Assembly: GCA_029718625.1 (NCBI GenBank)
Contig: CM056389.1
Location: 12,600,307 to 12,664,306 of the forward strand
Source: Synaphobranchus kaupii
Taxonomy: Eukaryota; Chordata; Actinopteri; Anguilliformes; Synaphobranchidae
Reading direction: 5' to 3'
DNA: 64,000 nt
The notes beneath the pieces were generated by a model. That model was not told where the DNA came from. It worked only from the letters and a program-made list of their open reading frames with translations, and did no database searches. The translations under genes and the position numbers were made by a program. Positions 10,015 to 22,672 of this stretch are shown one piece after another (within the stretch, counting starts at the first letter, position 1; each line of letters opens with the position of its first letter).

Positions 10015-12393
10015 ATGGAGCGACGAGGACGCGGGCGGAGACGGCAGGACCGGTGGCTTTGTTTTCGTATCGCAGTGTTGCTGTGCGTTTGGAGGGGGAC
10101 CGCGGCGCAGGTCAGATACTCCGTACCCGAGGAGCTAAAGGAGGGAGCCGTGGTGGGGAATATCGCTAAAGATCTGGGGATTGATCTGAGCACCTTAAAC
10201 CAGAGAGGATTCCGTATCGTCTCGGGCTCGAAGGAGCCGCATTTCCAGGTAAATCAGAACGACGGTCTCTTATACGTCAACCGCGAGATAGACAGAGAGG
10301 CGATGTGCGAGAGGAGTGGCGCGTGCGTGGTCAATGTCAAAGCTGTGTTGGAGAGCCCGCTCGAGGTGCATTATGTCGCGGTGGAAGTGGTAGATGTGAA
10401 CGATCACGCACCACATTTCCCCGAGAAGGAGAGCCGTTTGGAAATCGCCGAGTCTGCTCTGCCAGGAGCGCGCTTTCAGCTCCAAGCTGCGCGCGACCCA
10501 GATGCCGGAATTAATTCTGTTCAAGCTTATAAACTCAGTTCAAATGACCACTTTCGCCTTGAAGTGAAAGACCGCGGCGAAGACATTAAAGTCCCATTTT
10601 TAGTTGTGAAGAAAGCCCTCGATAGAGAGACTGCCACGAGGCATAACCTCGTACTCACTGCCAGCGATGGCGGGAAGCCTCCACGCTCTGGAGAAGTGAA
10701 CATACTGGTGGATGTAGGCGATGTAAACGACAACACTCCGGTTTTCACCAAGGACATTTTTTCTGTGACATTGCAGGAAAATGTTCTATTGGGGACTACT
10801 GTGATACGGGTCAATGCAACGGACATGGACGAGGGTTCAAATGGAGATGTTGTTTTTTCATTTGGTAATAATATTAATAGGAAAATCAGGGACATTTTTG
10901 AATTAAACGTTATCACTGGGGAGATTATTGTAAAAGGTCTTGTAGATTTCGAAGAAAGGAACACATACGAAATTGATATACAGGCATCAGATAAGGGGTC
11001 AACCCCTTGGACTGTAGACAGCAGCGTCCTTGTCAAAATTGTGGACGTGAACGATAATGCGCCTGACATTGAAGTGACGTCATTTTCCCGCACCATTTCC
11101 GAGAATTCGCGCCCGGGAACAGTGATTGCTCTCATTAGCGTACATGATGCTGACTCTGGTCAGAATGGGCAGGTTTTCTGCTCACTGCCAGAGGATCTTC
11201 CTTTCAAACTGCTCCCGTCTATGCAGGATAATATGTTATCTTTGGTGACGAAGTCAAATTTAGATAGAGAAAGCTTGGCTCGTTATGACATCACAATTAT
11301 TGCCAGGGATGGCGGCCAGCCGCCTCTGTCGTCTTTTAAAACTATAAGCGTGGAGGTGTCTGACGTGAATGACAACAGTCCACAGTTCTCTACGAGTTCA
11401 TATGTGTTCTATCTGCCAGAAAACAATACCCCAGGCGCCTCTGTGTTTACCGTGAAGGCCGATGATATTGACCAAAATGAAAACGCCATTGTTTCATATG
11501 AAATCCGGAAAGATGGTAGCGCGCAGAACAATATGGCAAATTATCTTAATATTAATTCGGAAAATGGCATAATTTACGCGCTAAAAAGTTTTGACTTTGA
11601 GACTCTGAAAACCTTTCAGTTCCAAGTGGTCGCTAAAGACTCCGGAACACCGTCGCTAAGCAGCAACGTCACAGTGAATGTCTTCATTCTGGATCAGAAC
11701 GACAACGCTCCAGTGATCTTGTCTCCGGTCAGCGCTAACGGTTCCGCTGAAGGTGTGGAGGAGATTCCCCGCAATGTGAACGCAGGTCATTCGGTGGCTA
11801 AAGTGCGGGCCTTTGACGCTGATATAGGATACAACGCCTGGCTATCGTTCTCACTGCAGCACGCTACAGACGCCAGTCTGTTTGGTTTGGAGCGCTATAC
11901 AGGGCAGATCAGGACGCTTCGCTCATTCACGGAAACAGACGAGGCGGAGCATAAACTGGTCATAGTGGTAAAAGACAATGGGAACGTTTCACTGTCAGCT
12001 ACAGCGACTGTGATTATTAAGGCCGTGGAGCCCAAAGAGGCGTTTGCAGCTTCTGATACTAAAAGCGCGGTACAAACCGAGGAAGAGAACGATGTGACTT
12101 TTTATTTGATAATCACACTGAGCTCCGTTTCAGCGCTTTTCCTGCTTAGTATTATCGGTTTGATCGTGATGCAGTGCTCCAAACCTCCTGACTATTCCGC
12201 CAAATATTCCCGGGACTCCACTTACGCAGACACGAGCGGGAACGGAACCCTGTGTCACAGCATCCAGTACCGATCCGGAGATAAACGCTACATGCTGGTT
12301 GGGCCCAGAATGAGTATCGGTTCTGCTATCGTTCCGGGCAGTCATACGAACACTCTTATGGTACCAGATCACAGGAAGAGAGCGTCAGGAGAG
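10015..12393 (+). CDS. pcdha: Clustered protocadherin variable exon C (alpha-type)
   Basis: This is the third variable exon, 793 codons from the ATG at 10015 to an AG|GTAAGA donor after 12393. It has a signal peptide, six cadherin domains, a membrane span and a short tail with [14 protein letters not shown]. Compared by eye with exon B, about 27 extracellular residues differ: about 2 in EC1, 8 in EC2, 14 in EC3, 1 in EC4, 2 in EC5 and none noticed in EC6. Structures of this family show EC1-EC4 and EC2-EC3 pairing between cells, so the differences sit where recognition specificity is set. After the donor the sequence departs from the A and B copies at once, which marks one edge of the tandem duplication. 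It is the last protocadherin exon in the window. Confidence 0.9.
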
Positions 12394-13042
12394 GTAAGAA
12401 TGTATTAATCATGGCAGATTAAAAGCATACAATTAATCACTAATCAGTAAAGCAATCAATCAATAATCCATCTTTATTTTTTTGTGTATCAAACATTTTT
12501 TATGCTCAGTGAAAGTACTTGGAATCTATATAATATGTACTACAATATCCAGAATGCACTACGAGTAAAACTTAGCGTCAGTAGGCTACTTTGTATGAGG
12601 TCGCAGTAGTAGAACAAAGTCCACATACACCCGTATGGAAATGTAATATACTGCAATATATTTTAAATATATTGTGAAGATAATTTTGATATATTTACAA
12701 TATACTGCAGTATATTCTTTTTCGGTAAGGGTGCAGGCCTATTGGTAAAAAAAAGTGTAGTAGATTTGAACTGTTTTTTTTTTAGTTATAATTTTCTGTT
12801 ATTTTTTATTCAATTTTAATTTTCGATTTTCTTTTTTATACAATTCATTTTTATTGTAGTGTTTACATTTAACAAATCAGTCTGCAACACAACAAAGACT
12901 TAACAATAGGGCCATTATTAAAAACTAAAAGTACATTTCCTGAAATAATAGAAAAAAAAAAGTAATGCACCGTTCCTTTCATTTAGTCTTTAACTGGGCT
13001 CCCTCCACTCTCATATCCCACACATTGACCAAGCAACGTATT
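12394..13042 (+). other. Intron or spacer after exon C
   Basis: AT-rich sequence with no gene. An inverted pair built on AATATACTGCA lies at about 12650-12720. No protocadherin constant exon is seen here or further on. Confidence 0.5.
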
Positions 13043-13137
13043 CCCCAGCCTACAACATAAACCCCAGCCTACAACATAAACCCCAGCCTACAACATAAAC
13101 CCCAGCCTACAACATAAACCCCAGTCTACAACATAAA
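13043..13137. repeat. 19-bp tandem repeat, 5 copies
   Basis: CCCCAGCCTACAACATAAA is repeated five times head to tail. Only the last copy carries a substitution (CAGTC). Confidence 0.9.
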
Positions 13138-13223
13138 CAAATAGAGAGACAGAGACAAAAACTGAATTTTCTGTTTCCCAAGAAGGGAGAATAATCACGG
13201 TTTTTGAAATAGGTCACATAAAT

Positions 13224-13303
13224 GGTCGAGGTGTGTGTCAGATCGGATCTGTGGCAGTTGTGTGGTCGAGGTGTGTGTCAGATCGGATCTGTGGCAGTTG
13301 TGT
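13224..13303. repeat. 40-bp tandem duplication
   Basis: Two adjacent copies of a 40-bp unit containing GGTCGAGGTGTGTGTCAGAT. They are identical over almost all their length. Confidence 0.85.
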
Positions 13304-13483
13304 GGAGCTGGGAGGTTATTTTTATGCACTTGCTGCATTTGGGTCTGTCTTTAATAAAACCTTTTTTTAAAAGGATGTGAGGGCTGGTTATACATGAATC
13401 ATGAATCAGTGCAAAAAAGTGATGTGATGTGGGACGGATGTGAGGCGGTGTGATGGAGGGCTTTGGGTTTTGTGGAGGAAAGT

Positions 13484-16400
13484 AGCTGTATGGTGCTGCA
13501 GGAGAACAGGCAGAGCTGTATGGTGCTGCAGGAGAACAGACAGAGCTGTATGGTGCTGCAGGAGAACAGGCAGAGCTGTATGGTGCTGCAGGAGAACAGG
13601 CAGAGCTGTATGGTGCTGCAGGAGAACAGACAGAGCTGTATGGTGTTCTGGGAGAACAGGCAGAGCTGTATGGTGCTGCAGGAGAACAGGCAGAGCTGTA
13701 TGGTGCTGCAGGAGAACAGGCAGAGCTGTATGGTGCTGCAGGAGAACAGGCAGAGCTGTATGGTGCTGCAGGAGAACAGGCAGAGCTGTATGGTGCTGCA
13801 GGAGAACAGACAGAGCTGTATGGTGCTGCAGGAGAACAGGCAGAGCTGTATGGTGCTGCAGGAGAACAGGCAGAGCTGTATGGTGTTCTGGGAGAACAGG
13901 CAGAGCTGTATGGTGCTGCAGGAGAACAGGCAGAGCTGTATGGTGCTGCAGGAGAACAGGCAGAGCTGTATGGTGCTGCAGGAGAACAGGCAGAGCTGTA
14001 TGGTGCTGCAGGAGAACAGGCAGAGCTGTATGGTGCTGCAGGAGAACAGGCAGAGCTGTATGGTGCTCCAGGAGAACAGGCAGAGCTGTATGGTGCTGCA
14101 GGAGAACAGGCAGAGCTGTATGGTGCTGCAGGAGAACAGGCAGAGCTGTATGGTGCTGCAAGAGAACAGGCAGAGCTGTATGGTGCTCCAGGAGAACAGG
14201 CAGAGCTGTATGGTGCTGCAGGAGAACAGACAGAGCTGTATGGTGTTCTGGGAGAACAGGCAGAGCTGTATGGTGCTGCAGGAGAACAGGCAGAGCTGTA
14301 TGGTGCTGCAGGAGAACAGGCAGAGCTGTATGGTGCTGCAGGAGAACAGGCAGAGCTGTATGGTGCTGCAGGAGAACAGGCAGAGCTGTATGGTGCTGCA
14401 GGAGAACAGACAGAGCTGTATGGTGCTGCAGGAGAACAGGCAGAGCTGTATGGTGCTGCAGGAGAACAGGCAGAGCTGTATGGTGTTCTGGGAGAACAGG
14501 CAGAGCTGTATGGTGCTGCAGGAGAACAGGCAGAGCTGTATGGTGCTGCAGGAGAACAGGCAGAGCTGTATGGTGCTGCAGGAGAACAGGCAGAGCTGTA
14601 TGGTGCTGCAGGAGAACAGGCAGAGCTGTATGGTGCTGCAGGAGAACAGGCAGAGCTGTATGGTGCTCCAGGAGAACAGGCAGAGCTGTATGGTGCTGCA
14701 GGAGAACAGGCAGAGCTGTATGGTGCTGCAGGAGAACAGGCAGAGCTGTATGGTGCTGCAAGAGAACAGGCAGAGCTGTATGGTGCTCCAGGAGAACAGG
14801 CAGAGCTGTATGGTGCTGCAGGAGAACAGGCAGAGCTGTATGGTGCTGCAGGAGAACAGGCAGAGCTGTATGGTGCTGCAAGAGAACAGGCAGAGCTGTA
14901 TGGTGCTGCAGGAGAACAGGCAGAGCTGTATGGTGCTGCAGGAGAACATGCAGAGCTGTATGGTGCTGCAGGAGAACAGGCAGAGCTGTATGGTGCTACA
15001 GGAGAACAGGCAGAGCTGTATGGTGCTGCAGGAGAACAGACAGAGCTGTATGGTGCTGCAGGAGAACAGGCAGAGCTGTATGGTGTTCTGGGAGAACAGG
15101 CAGAGCTGTATGGTGCTGCAGGAGAACAGGCAGAGCTGTATGGTGCTGCAGGAGAACAGGCAGAGCTGTATGGTGCTGCAGGAGAACAGGCAGAGCTGTA
15201 TGGTGCTGCAGGAGAACAGACAGAGCTGTATGGTGCTGCAGGAGAACAGGCAGAGCTGTATGGTGCTGCAGGAGAACAGGCAGAGCTGTATGGTGCTGCA
15301 GGAGAACAGGCAGAGCTGTATGGTGCTGCAGGAGAACAGACAGAGCTGTATGGTGTTCTGGGAGAACAGGCAGAGCTGTATGGTGCTGCAGGAGAACAGG
15401 CAGAGCTGTATGGTGCTGCAGGAGAACAGGCAGAGCTGTATGGTGCTGCAGGAGAACAGGCAGAGCTGTATGGTGCTGCAGGAGAACAGGCAGAGCTGTA
15501 TGGTGCTGCAGGAGAACAGGCAGAGCTGTATGGTGCTGCAGGAGAACATGCAGAGCTGTATGGTGCTACAGGAGAACAGGCAGAGCTGTATGGTGCTGCA
15601 GGAGAACAGACAGAGCTGTATGGTGCTGCAGGAGAACAGGCAGAGCTGTATGGTGTTCTGGGAGAACAGGCAGAGCTGTATGGTGCTGCAGGAGAACAGG
15701 CAGAGCTGTATGGTGCTGCAGGAGAACAGGCAGAGCTGTATGGTGCTGCAGGAGAACAGGCAGAGCTGTATGGTGCTGCAGGAGAACAGGCAGAGCTGTA
15801 TGGTGTTCTGGGAGAACAGGCAGAGCTGTATGGTTCTGCAGGAGAACAGGCAGAGCTGTATGGTGCTGCAGGAGAACAGGCAGAGCTGTATGGTGCTGCA
15901 GGAGAACAGGCAGAGCTGTATGGTGCTGCAGGAGAACAGACAGAGCTGTATGGTGCTGCAGGAGAACAGGCAGAGCTGTATGGTGCTGCAGGAGAACAGG
16001 CAGAGCTGTATGGTGCTGCAGGAGAACAGGCAGAGCTCTATGGTGCTGCAGGAGAACAGGCAGAGCTGTATGGTGCTGCAGGAGAACAGGCAGAGCTGTA
16101 TGGTGCTGCAGGAGAACAGGCAGAGCTGTATGGTGCTGCAGGAGAACAGGCAGAGCTGTATGGTGCTACAGGAGAACAGGCAGAGCTGTATGGTGCTGCA
16201 GGAGAACAGGCAGAGCTGTATGGTGTTGCAGGAGAACAGGCAGAGCTGTATGGTGCTCCAGGATAACAGGCAGAGCTGTATGGTGCTGCAGGAGAACAGT
16301 CAGAGCTGTATGGTGCTGCAGGAGAACAGGCAGAGCTGTATGGTGCTGCAGGATAACAGGCAGAGCTGTATGGTGCTGCAGGATAACAGGCAGAGCTGTA

Positions 16401-17375
16401 TGGTGCTGCAGGAGAACAGACAGAGCTGTATGATGCTGCAGGAGAACAGGCAGAGCTGTATGGTGCTCCAGGAGAACAGGCAGAGCTGTATGGTGCTGCA
16501 GGAGAACAGGCAGAGCTGTATGGTGTTGCAGGAGAACAGACAGAGCTGTATGGTGCTGCAGGAGAACAGGCAGAGCTGTATGGTGCTGCAGGAGAACAGG
16601 CAGAGCTGTATGGTGCTGCAGGAGAACAGGCAGAGCTGTATGGTGCTGCAGGAGAACAGGCAGAGCTGTATGGTGCTGCAGGAGAACAGGCAGAGCTGTA
16701 TGGTGCTGCAGGAGAACAGGCAGAGCTGTATGGTGCTCTGGGAGAACAGGCAGAGCTGTATGGTGCTGCAGGAGAACAGGCAGAGCTGTATGGTGCTGCA
16801 GGAGAACAGGCAGAGCTGTATGGTGCTGCAGGAGAACAGGCAGAGCTGTATGGTGCTGCAGGAGAACAGGCAGAGCTGTATGGTGCTGCAGGAGAACAGG
16901 CAGAGCTGTATGGTGCTCTGGGAGAACAGGCAGAGCTGTATGGTGCTCTGGGAGAACAGGCAGAGCTGTATGGTGCTGCGGGAGAACAGGCAGAGCTGTA
17001 TGGTGCTGCAGGAGAACAGGCAGAGCTGTATGGTGCTGCAGGAGAACAGGCAGAGCTGTATGGTGTTCTGGGAGAACAGGCAGAGCTGTATGGTGCTGCA
17101 GGAGAACAGGCAGAGCTGTATGGTGCTGCAGGAGAACAGACAGAGCTGTATGGTGCTGCAGGAGAGCAGGCAGAGCTGTATGGTGCTGCAGGAGAACAGG
17201 CAGAGCTGTATGGTGCTGCAGGAGAACAGGCAGAGCTGTATGGTGTTCTGGAAGAACAGGCAGAGCTGTATGGTGCTACAGGAGAACAGGCAGAGCTGTA
17301 TGGTGCTGCAGGAGAACAGGCAGAGCTGTATGGTGCTACAGGAGAACAGGCAGAGCTGTATGGTGTTCTGGGAGA
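13484..17375. repeat. 30-bp minisatellite, about 130 copies
   Basis: The unit contains CAGAGCTGTATGGTGCTGCA followed by GGAGAACAGG, and copies stay in perfect 30-bp register for 3.9 kb. Variant units (TTCTG, CTCCA, ACAGA, AGAGAAC) recur in the same order. Block 13621-14220 is repeated at 14221-14820, a 600-bp higher-order unit. Because 30 is divisible by three and the unit lacks stops in several frames, open frames of up to about 1,300 codons run through it on both strands. I regard these as artefacts, not a gene. Confidence 0.97.
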
Positions 17376-17565
17376 GTGTGGAGGCTGCTGGGAGCAGGCT
17401 GATGACGCAGAGCAGACTGTGGGGGAGGGGGTAGGGGGAGGAGGTGGCGCTGACACACTCTGTACATTATTCATATTTGTGAGGGAGGCGTAGTCCTCGC
17501 TCTTTCTAAATATATCCTGCCATGTGCTGCCACAGCTACGTAGCTGCTGATTTCAGCTCACTAAC

Positions 17566-17719
17566 AGGGTATGTGTGTGTGTTACACTGCGAGCTGCACT
17601 AACAGGGTATGTGTGTGTGTTACACAGCGAGCTGCACTAACAGGGTGTGTGTACAAATATTGTGTGTGTGTGTGTTACACAGCTAGCTGCTCATTGCACA
17701 AAAAGGTTGTGTGTATAAA

Positions 17720-17778
<59 letters not shown>

Positions 17779-17872
17779 TGTGTCTTACACAGCTACCTGC
17801 TGACTGCATGAACAGGGTGTGTGTGTATAAATAGTGTGTGTGTGTTACACAACTAGCTGCTGACTGCACTAA

Positions 17873-17913
<41 letters not shown>

Positions 17914-19665
17914 ATGAGTGTAAGTGTTACACAGCTAGCTGCACTAACAGGGTGTGTGTATAAATATTGTGTGTGTGTGTGTTACACAGCTAGCTGCTAA
18001 CTGCACAAACAGGGTGTGTGTATAGAAAAGGTGTTTGATGCACAGCTAGCTGCACTAACAGTGTGTGTGTATAAATAGTGTTTGTTTTACAAAGCTAGCT
18101 GCTCACTGCAGTAACATGGTGTGTGTATAAATAGTGTGTGTCTTACACAGCAAGTAGCACTAAAGGGGTGTGTGGCTAAATAGTGTGTGTGTTACACAGC
18201 TAGCCCTGGCTGCACTAGCAGGGTGTGTATATAAATTGTGTGTGTGTGTGTGTGTGTGTGTGTTTTTGTTACACAGCTCGGTGCTCACTGCACAAACAGG
18301 GTGTGTGTTTCAATATTATGTGTGTTACACAGGTAGTTGCACTAAAAGGGTGTGTGTGTGTAAATATTGTGTGTTGCACAGCTAGCTGCACTAACAGTGT
18401 GTGTATAAATATTGTGTGTGTTACACAACTAGCTGCTGACTGCACTAACAGTGTGTGTGTATAATTAGTGTATGTGTTACACAGTTAGCTGCACTAGCAT
18501 GGTGTGTCGCTAAATAGTGTGTTTGTTACACAGCAATATGCTCATTGCACTAAAAGGTTGTGTGTATAAATTGTGTGTGTGTGTGTGTGTTACACAGCTA
18601 GCTGCTGACTGCATGAACAGGGTGTGTGTGTATAAATAGTGTGTGTGTGTGTGTGTGTGTTACACAGCTAGCTGCACAAACAGGGTGTGTGTATAAATTG
18701 TGTGTGTGTGTGTGTGTGTGTTACACAGCTAGCTGCACAAACAGGGTGTGTGTATAAATAGTGTGTGTGTGTGTTACACAGCTAGCTGCACTAACAGGGT
18801 GTGTGTATAAATTGTGTGCGTGTTACAGAGCTTGCTGCTGACTGCACTAACAGGGTGTGTGTATAAGTAGTTTGTGTGTTACACAGCTAGCAGCTAACTG
18901 CACTAACAGGGTATGTGTATACATAGTGTTTGTGTTACATAGCTTGCTGCTAACTGCACAGACAGGGTATGTGTATAGAAAAGGTGTTTGTTGCACAGCT
19001 AGCTGCACTGACAGTGTGTGTATAAATAGTGTATGTGTTACACAGCTGTTTCCTGGCTGCATTAACAGTGTTTGTGTATAAATCGTGTTTGTGCTACACA
19101 GCTAGCTGCTCAATAGAGTATCATGGTGTTTCTTTAAATAGTGTGTGCCTTACACAGCAAGTATTAATAGTGTGTGTGTTACACAGCTAGCTACTGACTG
19201 CATTAACAGAGTGTGTGTATAATAGTGTGTCTGTGTGTGTGTGTGTGTGTATAAATAGTGTGTTTTACACAGCTCGCTGCTGGCTGCATTAACAGGGTGT
19301 GTGTATAAATAGTGTTTGTTTTACAAAGCTAGCTGCTCAATAGAGTAACATGGTGTGTGTATAAATAGTGTGTGCCTTGCACAGCAAGTATTAATAGTGT
19401 GTGTGTTACACCGATAGCTGCTGACTGCATTAACAGTGTGTGTGTGTGTGTGTGTGTAATGAGTGTAAGTGTTACACAGTGAGCTGCACTAACAGGGTGT
19501 GTGTATAAATATTGTGCGTGTGTGTGTTACACAGCTAGCTGCTCATTGCACAAAAAGGTTGTGTGTGTCTGTGTCTTACACAGCTACCTGCTGACTGCAT
19601 GAACAGGGTGTGTGTGTATAAATAGTGTGTGTGTGTTACACAACTAGCTGCTGACTGCCCTAACA

Positions 19666-19696
<31 letters not shown>

Positions 19697-20016
19697 ATGA
19701 GTGTAAGTGTTGTGCAGCTAGCTGTGTAACAGGGTGTGTGTATAAATATTGTGTGTGTGTGTGTTACACAGCTAGCTGCTAACTGCACAAACAGGGTGTG
19801 TGTATAGAAAAGGTGTTTGATGCACCGCTAGCTGCACTAACAGTGTGTGTGTATTAATAGTGTTTGTTTTACAAAGCTAGCTGCTCACTGCAGTAACATG
19901 GTGTGTGTATAAATAGTGTGTGTCTTACACAGCAAGTAGCAATACAGGGGTGTGTGGCTAAATAGTGTGTGTGTTACACAGCTAGCCCTGGCTGCACTAG
20001 CAGGGTGTGTATATAA

Positions 20017-20056
<40 letters not shown>

Positions 20057-20607
20057 TTACACAGCTCGGTGCTCACTGCACGAACAGGGTGTGTGTTTCA
20101 ATATTGTGTGTGTTACACAGGTAGTTGCACTAAAAGGGTGTGTGTGTAAATATTGTGTGTTGCACAGCTAGCTGCACTAACAGTGTGTGTATAAATATTG
20201 TGTGTGTTACACAACTAGCTGCTGACTGCACTAACAGTGTGTGTGTATAATTAGTGTATGTGTTACACAGTTAGCTGCACTAACATGGTGTGTCGCTAAA
20301 TAGTGTGTTTGTTACACAGCAATATGCTCATTGCACTAAAAGTGTGTGTGTATAAATATTGTGTGTCTTACACAGCTAGTTGCACTAAAAGGGTGTGTGC
20401 ATATATAGTGTGTGTGCTAAACACCTAGCTGCACTAATAATGTGTTTGTATAAATAGTGTGTGTGTTACACGGCTAGCTGCTCAATAGAGTAACACGGTG
20501 TGTGTATAAATAGTGTGTGTGTGTTACACAGCTTGCTGCTGACTGCATTTACAGTGTGTGTGTGTGTGTGTAAACAGTGTATGTGTTACACAGCTAGCTG
20601 CAATAAC

Positions 20608-20659
<52 letters not shown>

Positions 20660-21029
20660 ATTAGTCTATGTGTTACACAGCTAGCTGCACTAACAGGGTG
20701 TGGGTATAAAAATTGTGTGTGTTACACAGCTAGCTGCACTAACAGAGTGTGTGTATAAATAGTGTTTGTGTTACACTGCTAGCTGCTAACTGCACAAACA
20801 GGGTGTGTGTATAGAAAAGGTGTTTGTTGCACAGCTAGCTGCACTAACAGTGTGTGTGTATAAATAGTGTTTGTTTTACAAAGCTAGCTGCTCACTGCAG
20901 TAACATGGTGTGTGTATAAATAGTGTGTGTCTTACACAGCAAGTTGCACTAAAGGGGTGTGTGGTAAATATTGTGTGTGTTACACAGCTAGCCCTGGCTG
21001 CACTACCAGGGTGTGTGTATAAATTATGT

Positions 21030-21094
<65 letters not shown>

Positions 21095-21239
21095 TCACAC
21101 AGCTCGGTGCTCACTGCACTAACAGGGTGTGTGTTTCAATATTGTGTGTGTTACACAGCTAGTTGTACTAAACAGTGTGTGTGCATATATAGTGTGTGTT
21201 TGCTATACAGCTAGCTGCACTAATAATGTCTGTATATAA

Positions 21240-21286
<47 letters not shown>

Positions 21287-21892
21287 TTGTTACACAGCTA
21301 GCTGCTGGCTGCACTAACATGGTGTGTGTATAAATATTGTGTGTGTGTTGCACAGCTATATGCTCATTGCACTAAAAGTGTGTGTGTATAAATATTGTGT
21401 GTGTGTTACACAGCCAGCTGCACTAACATGGTGTGTGTATAAATATTGTGTGTGTGTTGCACAGCTATATGCTCATTGCACTAAAAGTGCATGTGTATAA
21501 ATATTGTGTGTGTGTTACACAGCTAGCTGCACTAACATGGTGTGTGTATAAATATTGTGTGTGTGTTACACAGCTAGTTGCACTAAAAGGGTGTGTGCAT
21601 ATATAGTGTGTGTGCTAAACACCTAGCTGCACTAATAATGTCTATATATAATTAGTGTGTGTGTGTTACACAGCTATTTCCTGGCTGCACTAACAGTGTG
21701 TGTGTCTAAATAGTGTGTTTGTGTTACACAGCTTAGTGCACTAACAGGGTGTGTGTTTAAATAGCGTTTGTGTGTTTGTGCTACACAGCTAGCTGCACTA
21801 ATAGTGTGTGTGTATAAATAGTGTATGTGTGTGTTACACAGCTAATTGGACTAACAGGGTGTGTGTATAAATAATGTGTGTGTGTGCTATTC
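17566..21892. repeat. TG-rich compound satellite, units of about 45-60 bp or more
   Basis: The monomer reads roughly TTACACAGCTAGCTGC, then CACTAACAGGGTGTGTGT, then ATAAATAGTG, with a variable (TG)n tract that changes its length. Each monomer has the palindrome CAGCTAGCTG and a TATAAATA motif. Longer blocks recur: about 17990-18400 resembles 19780-20170 and 20780-21150. No gene is present. Confidence 0.93.
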
Positions 21893-21962
21893 AGTGTAAT
21901 TTTATTTGTATAGCGCTTTTTACAGAGATCTGTCACAAAGACGCTGTGCAGAGAAACAGAAG
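21893..21962. mobile_element. Fragment of a fish interspersed repeat
   Basis: TTTTATTTGTATAGCGCTTT followed by a TGTCACAAAG motif matches a short element that is very common in fish genomes. Only this fragment is present, and its family is not assigned. Confidence 0.4.
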
Positions 21963-22014
21963 GGAAATTTGGTGAAAACCAGGCCTGATCTTGAGCAGAT
22001 TGAGCATGTGTTGC

Positions 22015-22115
22015 GGTTGTGTTATATGGAAATTGTGCAATGTGTTGTGGTTGTGTTAAATGGCAGATTGTGCAATGTTGTGTGGGTTGTGTTAAATGGC
22101 AGATTGTGTAATATC
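22015..22115. repeat. Short tandem repeat of about 35 bp, 3 copies
   Basis: Three imperfect units carry TTGTGTTAAATGGCAG and GATTGTGCAATG. A second small repeat (TCCATGGAGATG, period about 33) follows at about 22170-22235. Confidence 0.75.
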
Positions 22116-22309
22116 TGAGTCTGGTTCACTGCGATTTGGCTCTTCTGTTCCACTTTCACTGTGAATGAGGTTTCCATGGAGATGAACATTTTCTCTGGGT
22201 CTCCATGGAGATGCACATTCTCTCTGGGTCTCCATGTTTTTTCTGGAGTAAAATAATTGCCCTCTGCTCTGTAAGATGGCTAGCATTTGAATGTTTGTGT
22301 TTCTGTTGT

Positions 22310-22598
22310 GTGTTTGTGTGTGTGTGTGTGCGTGTGCGTGTGCGTGTGTGAGTGTGTGAGTGTGTGTGTGTGTGTGTGTGTGTTTGTGTGTGCGTGTGTG
22401 AGTGTGTGTGTGCGTGTGCGTGTGTGAGTGTGTGTGTGTGTGTGTGTGTGTTTGTGTGTGCGTGTGTGCGTGTGTGAGTGTGTGTGTGTGTGTGTGCGTG
22501 TGTGCGTGTGTGCGTATGTGCGTGTGTGTGTGCGTGTGTGCGTGTGTGCGTGTGTGCGTGTGTATAGTGTGTGTGTGTGTGTGTGTGTGTATAGTGTG

Positions 22599-22658
<60 letters not shown>

Positions 22659-22672
22659 TGTGCGTGTGCGTG
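22310..22672. repeat. TG / CGTG microsatellite
   Basis: A run of (TG)n with regular CG interruptions, becoming a pure (TGCG)n block near 22596-22660. The alternating purine-pyrimidine run has Z-DNA potential. Histidine/threonine-rich and cysteine/valine-rich frames across it are artefacts. Confidence 0.95.

Noticed and set aside
13484..17375. CRISPR-like regular array
   Set aside because: Units are directly contiguous with no unique spacers, and the genome is vertebrate. The same holds for the 29-, 47-, 62- and 69-bp arrays.
13440..17434. Open frames of 997 and 1,323 codons on + and several hundred codons on the minus strand
   Set aside because: They are readings of the 30-bp minisatellite, open in several frames on both strands because the unit lacks stops. 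There are no domains, no promoter and no conserved start.
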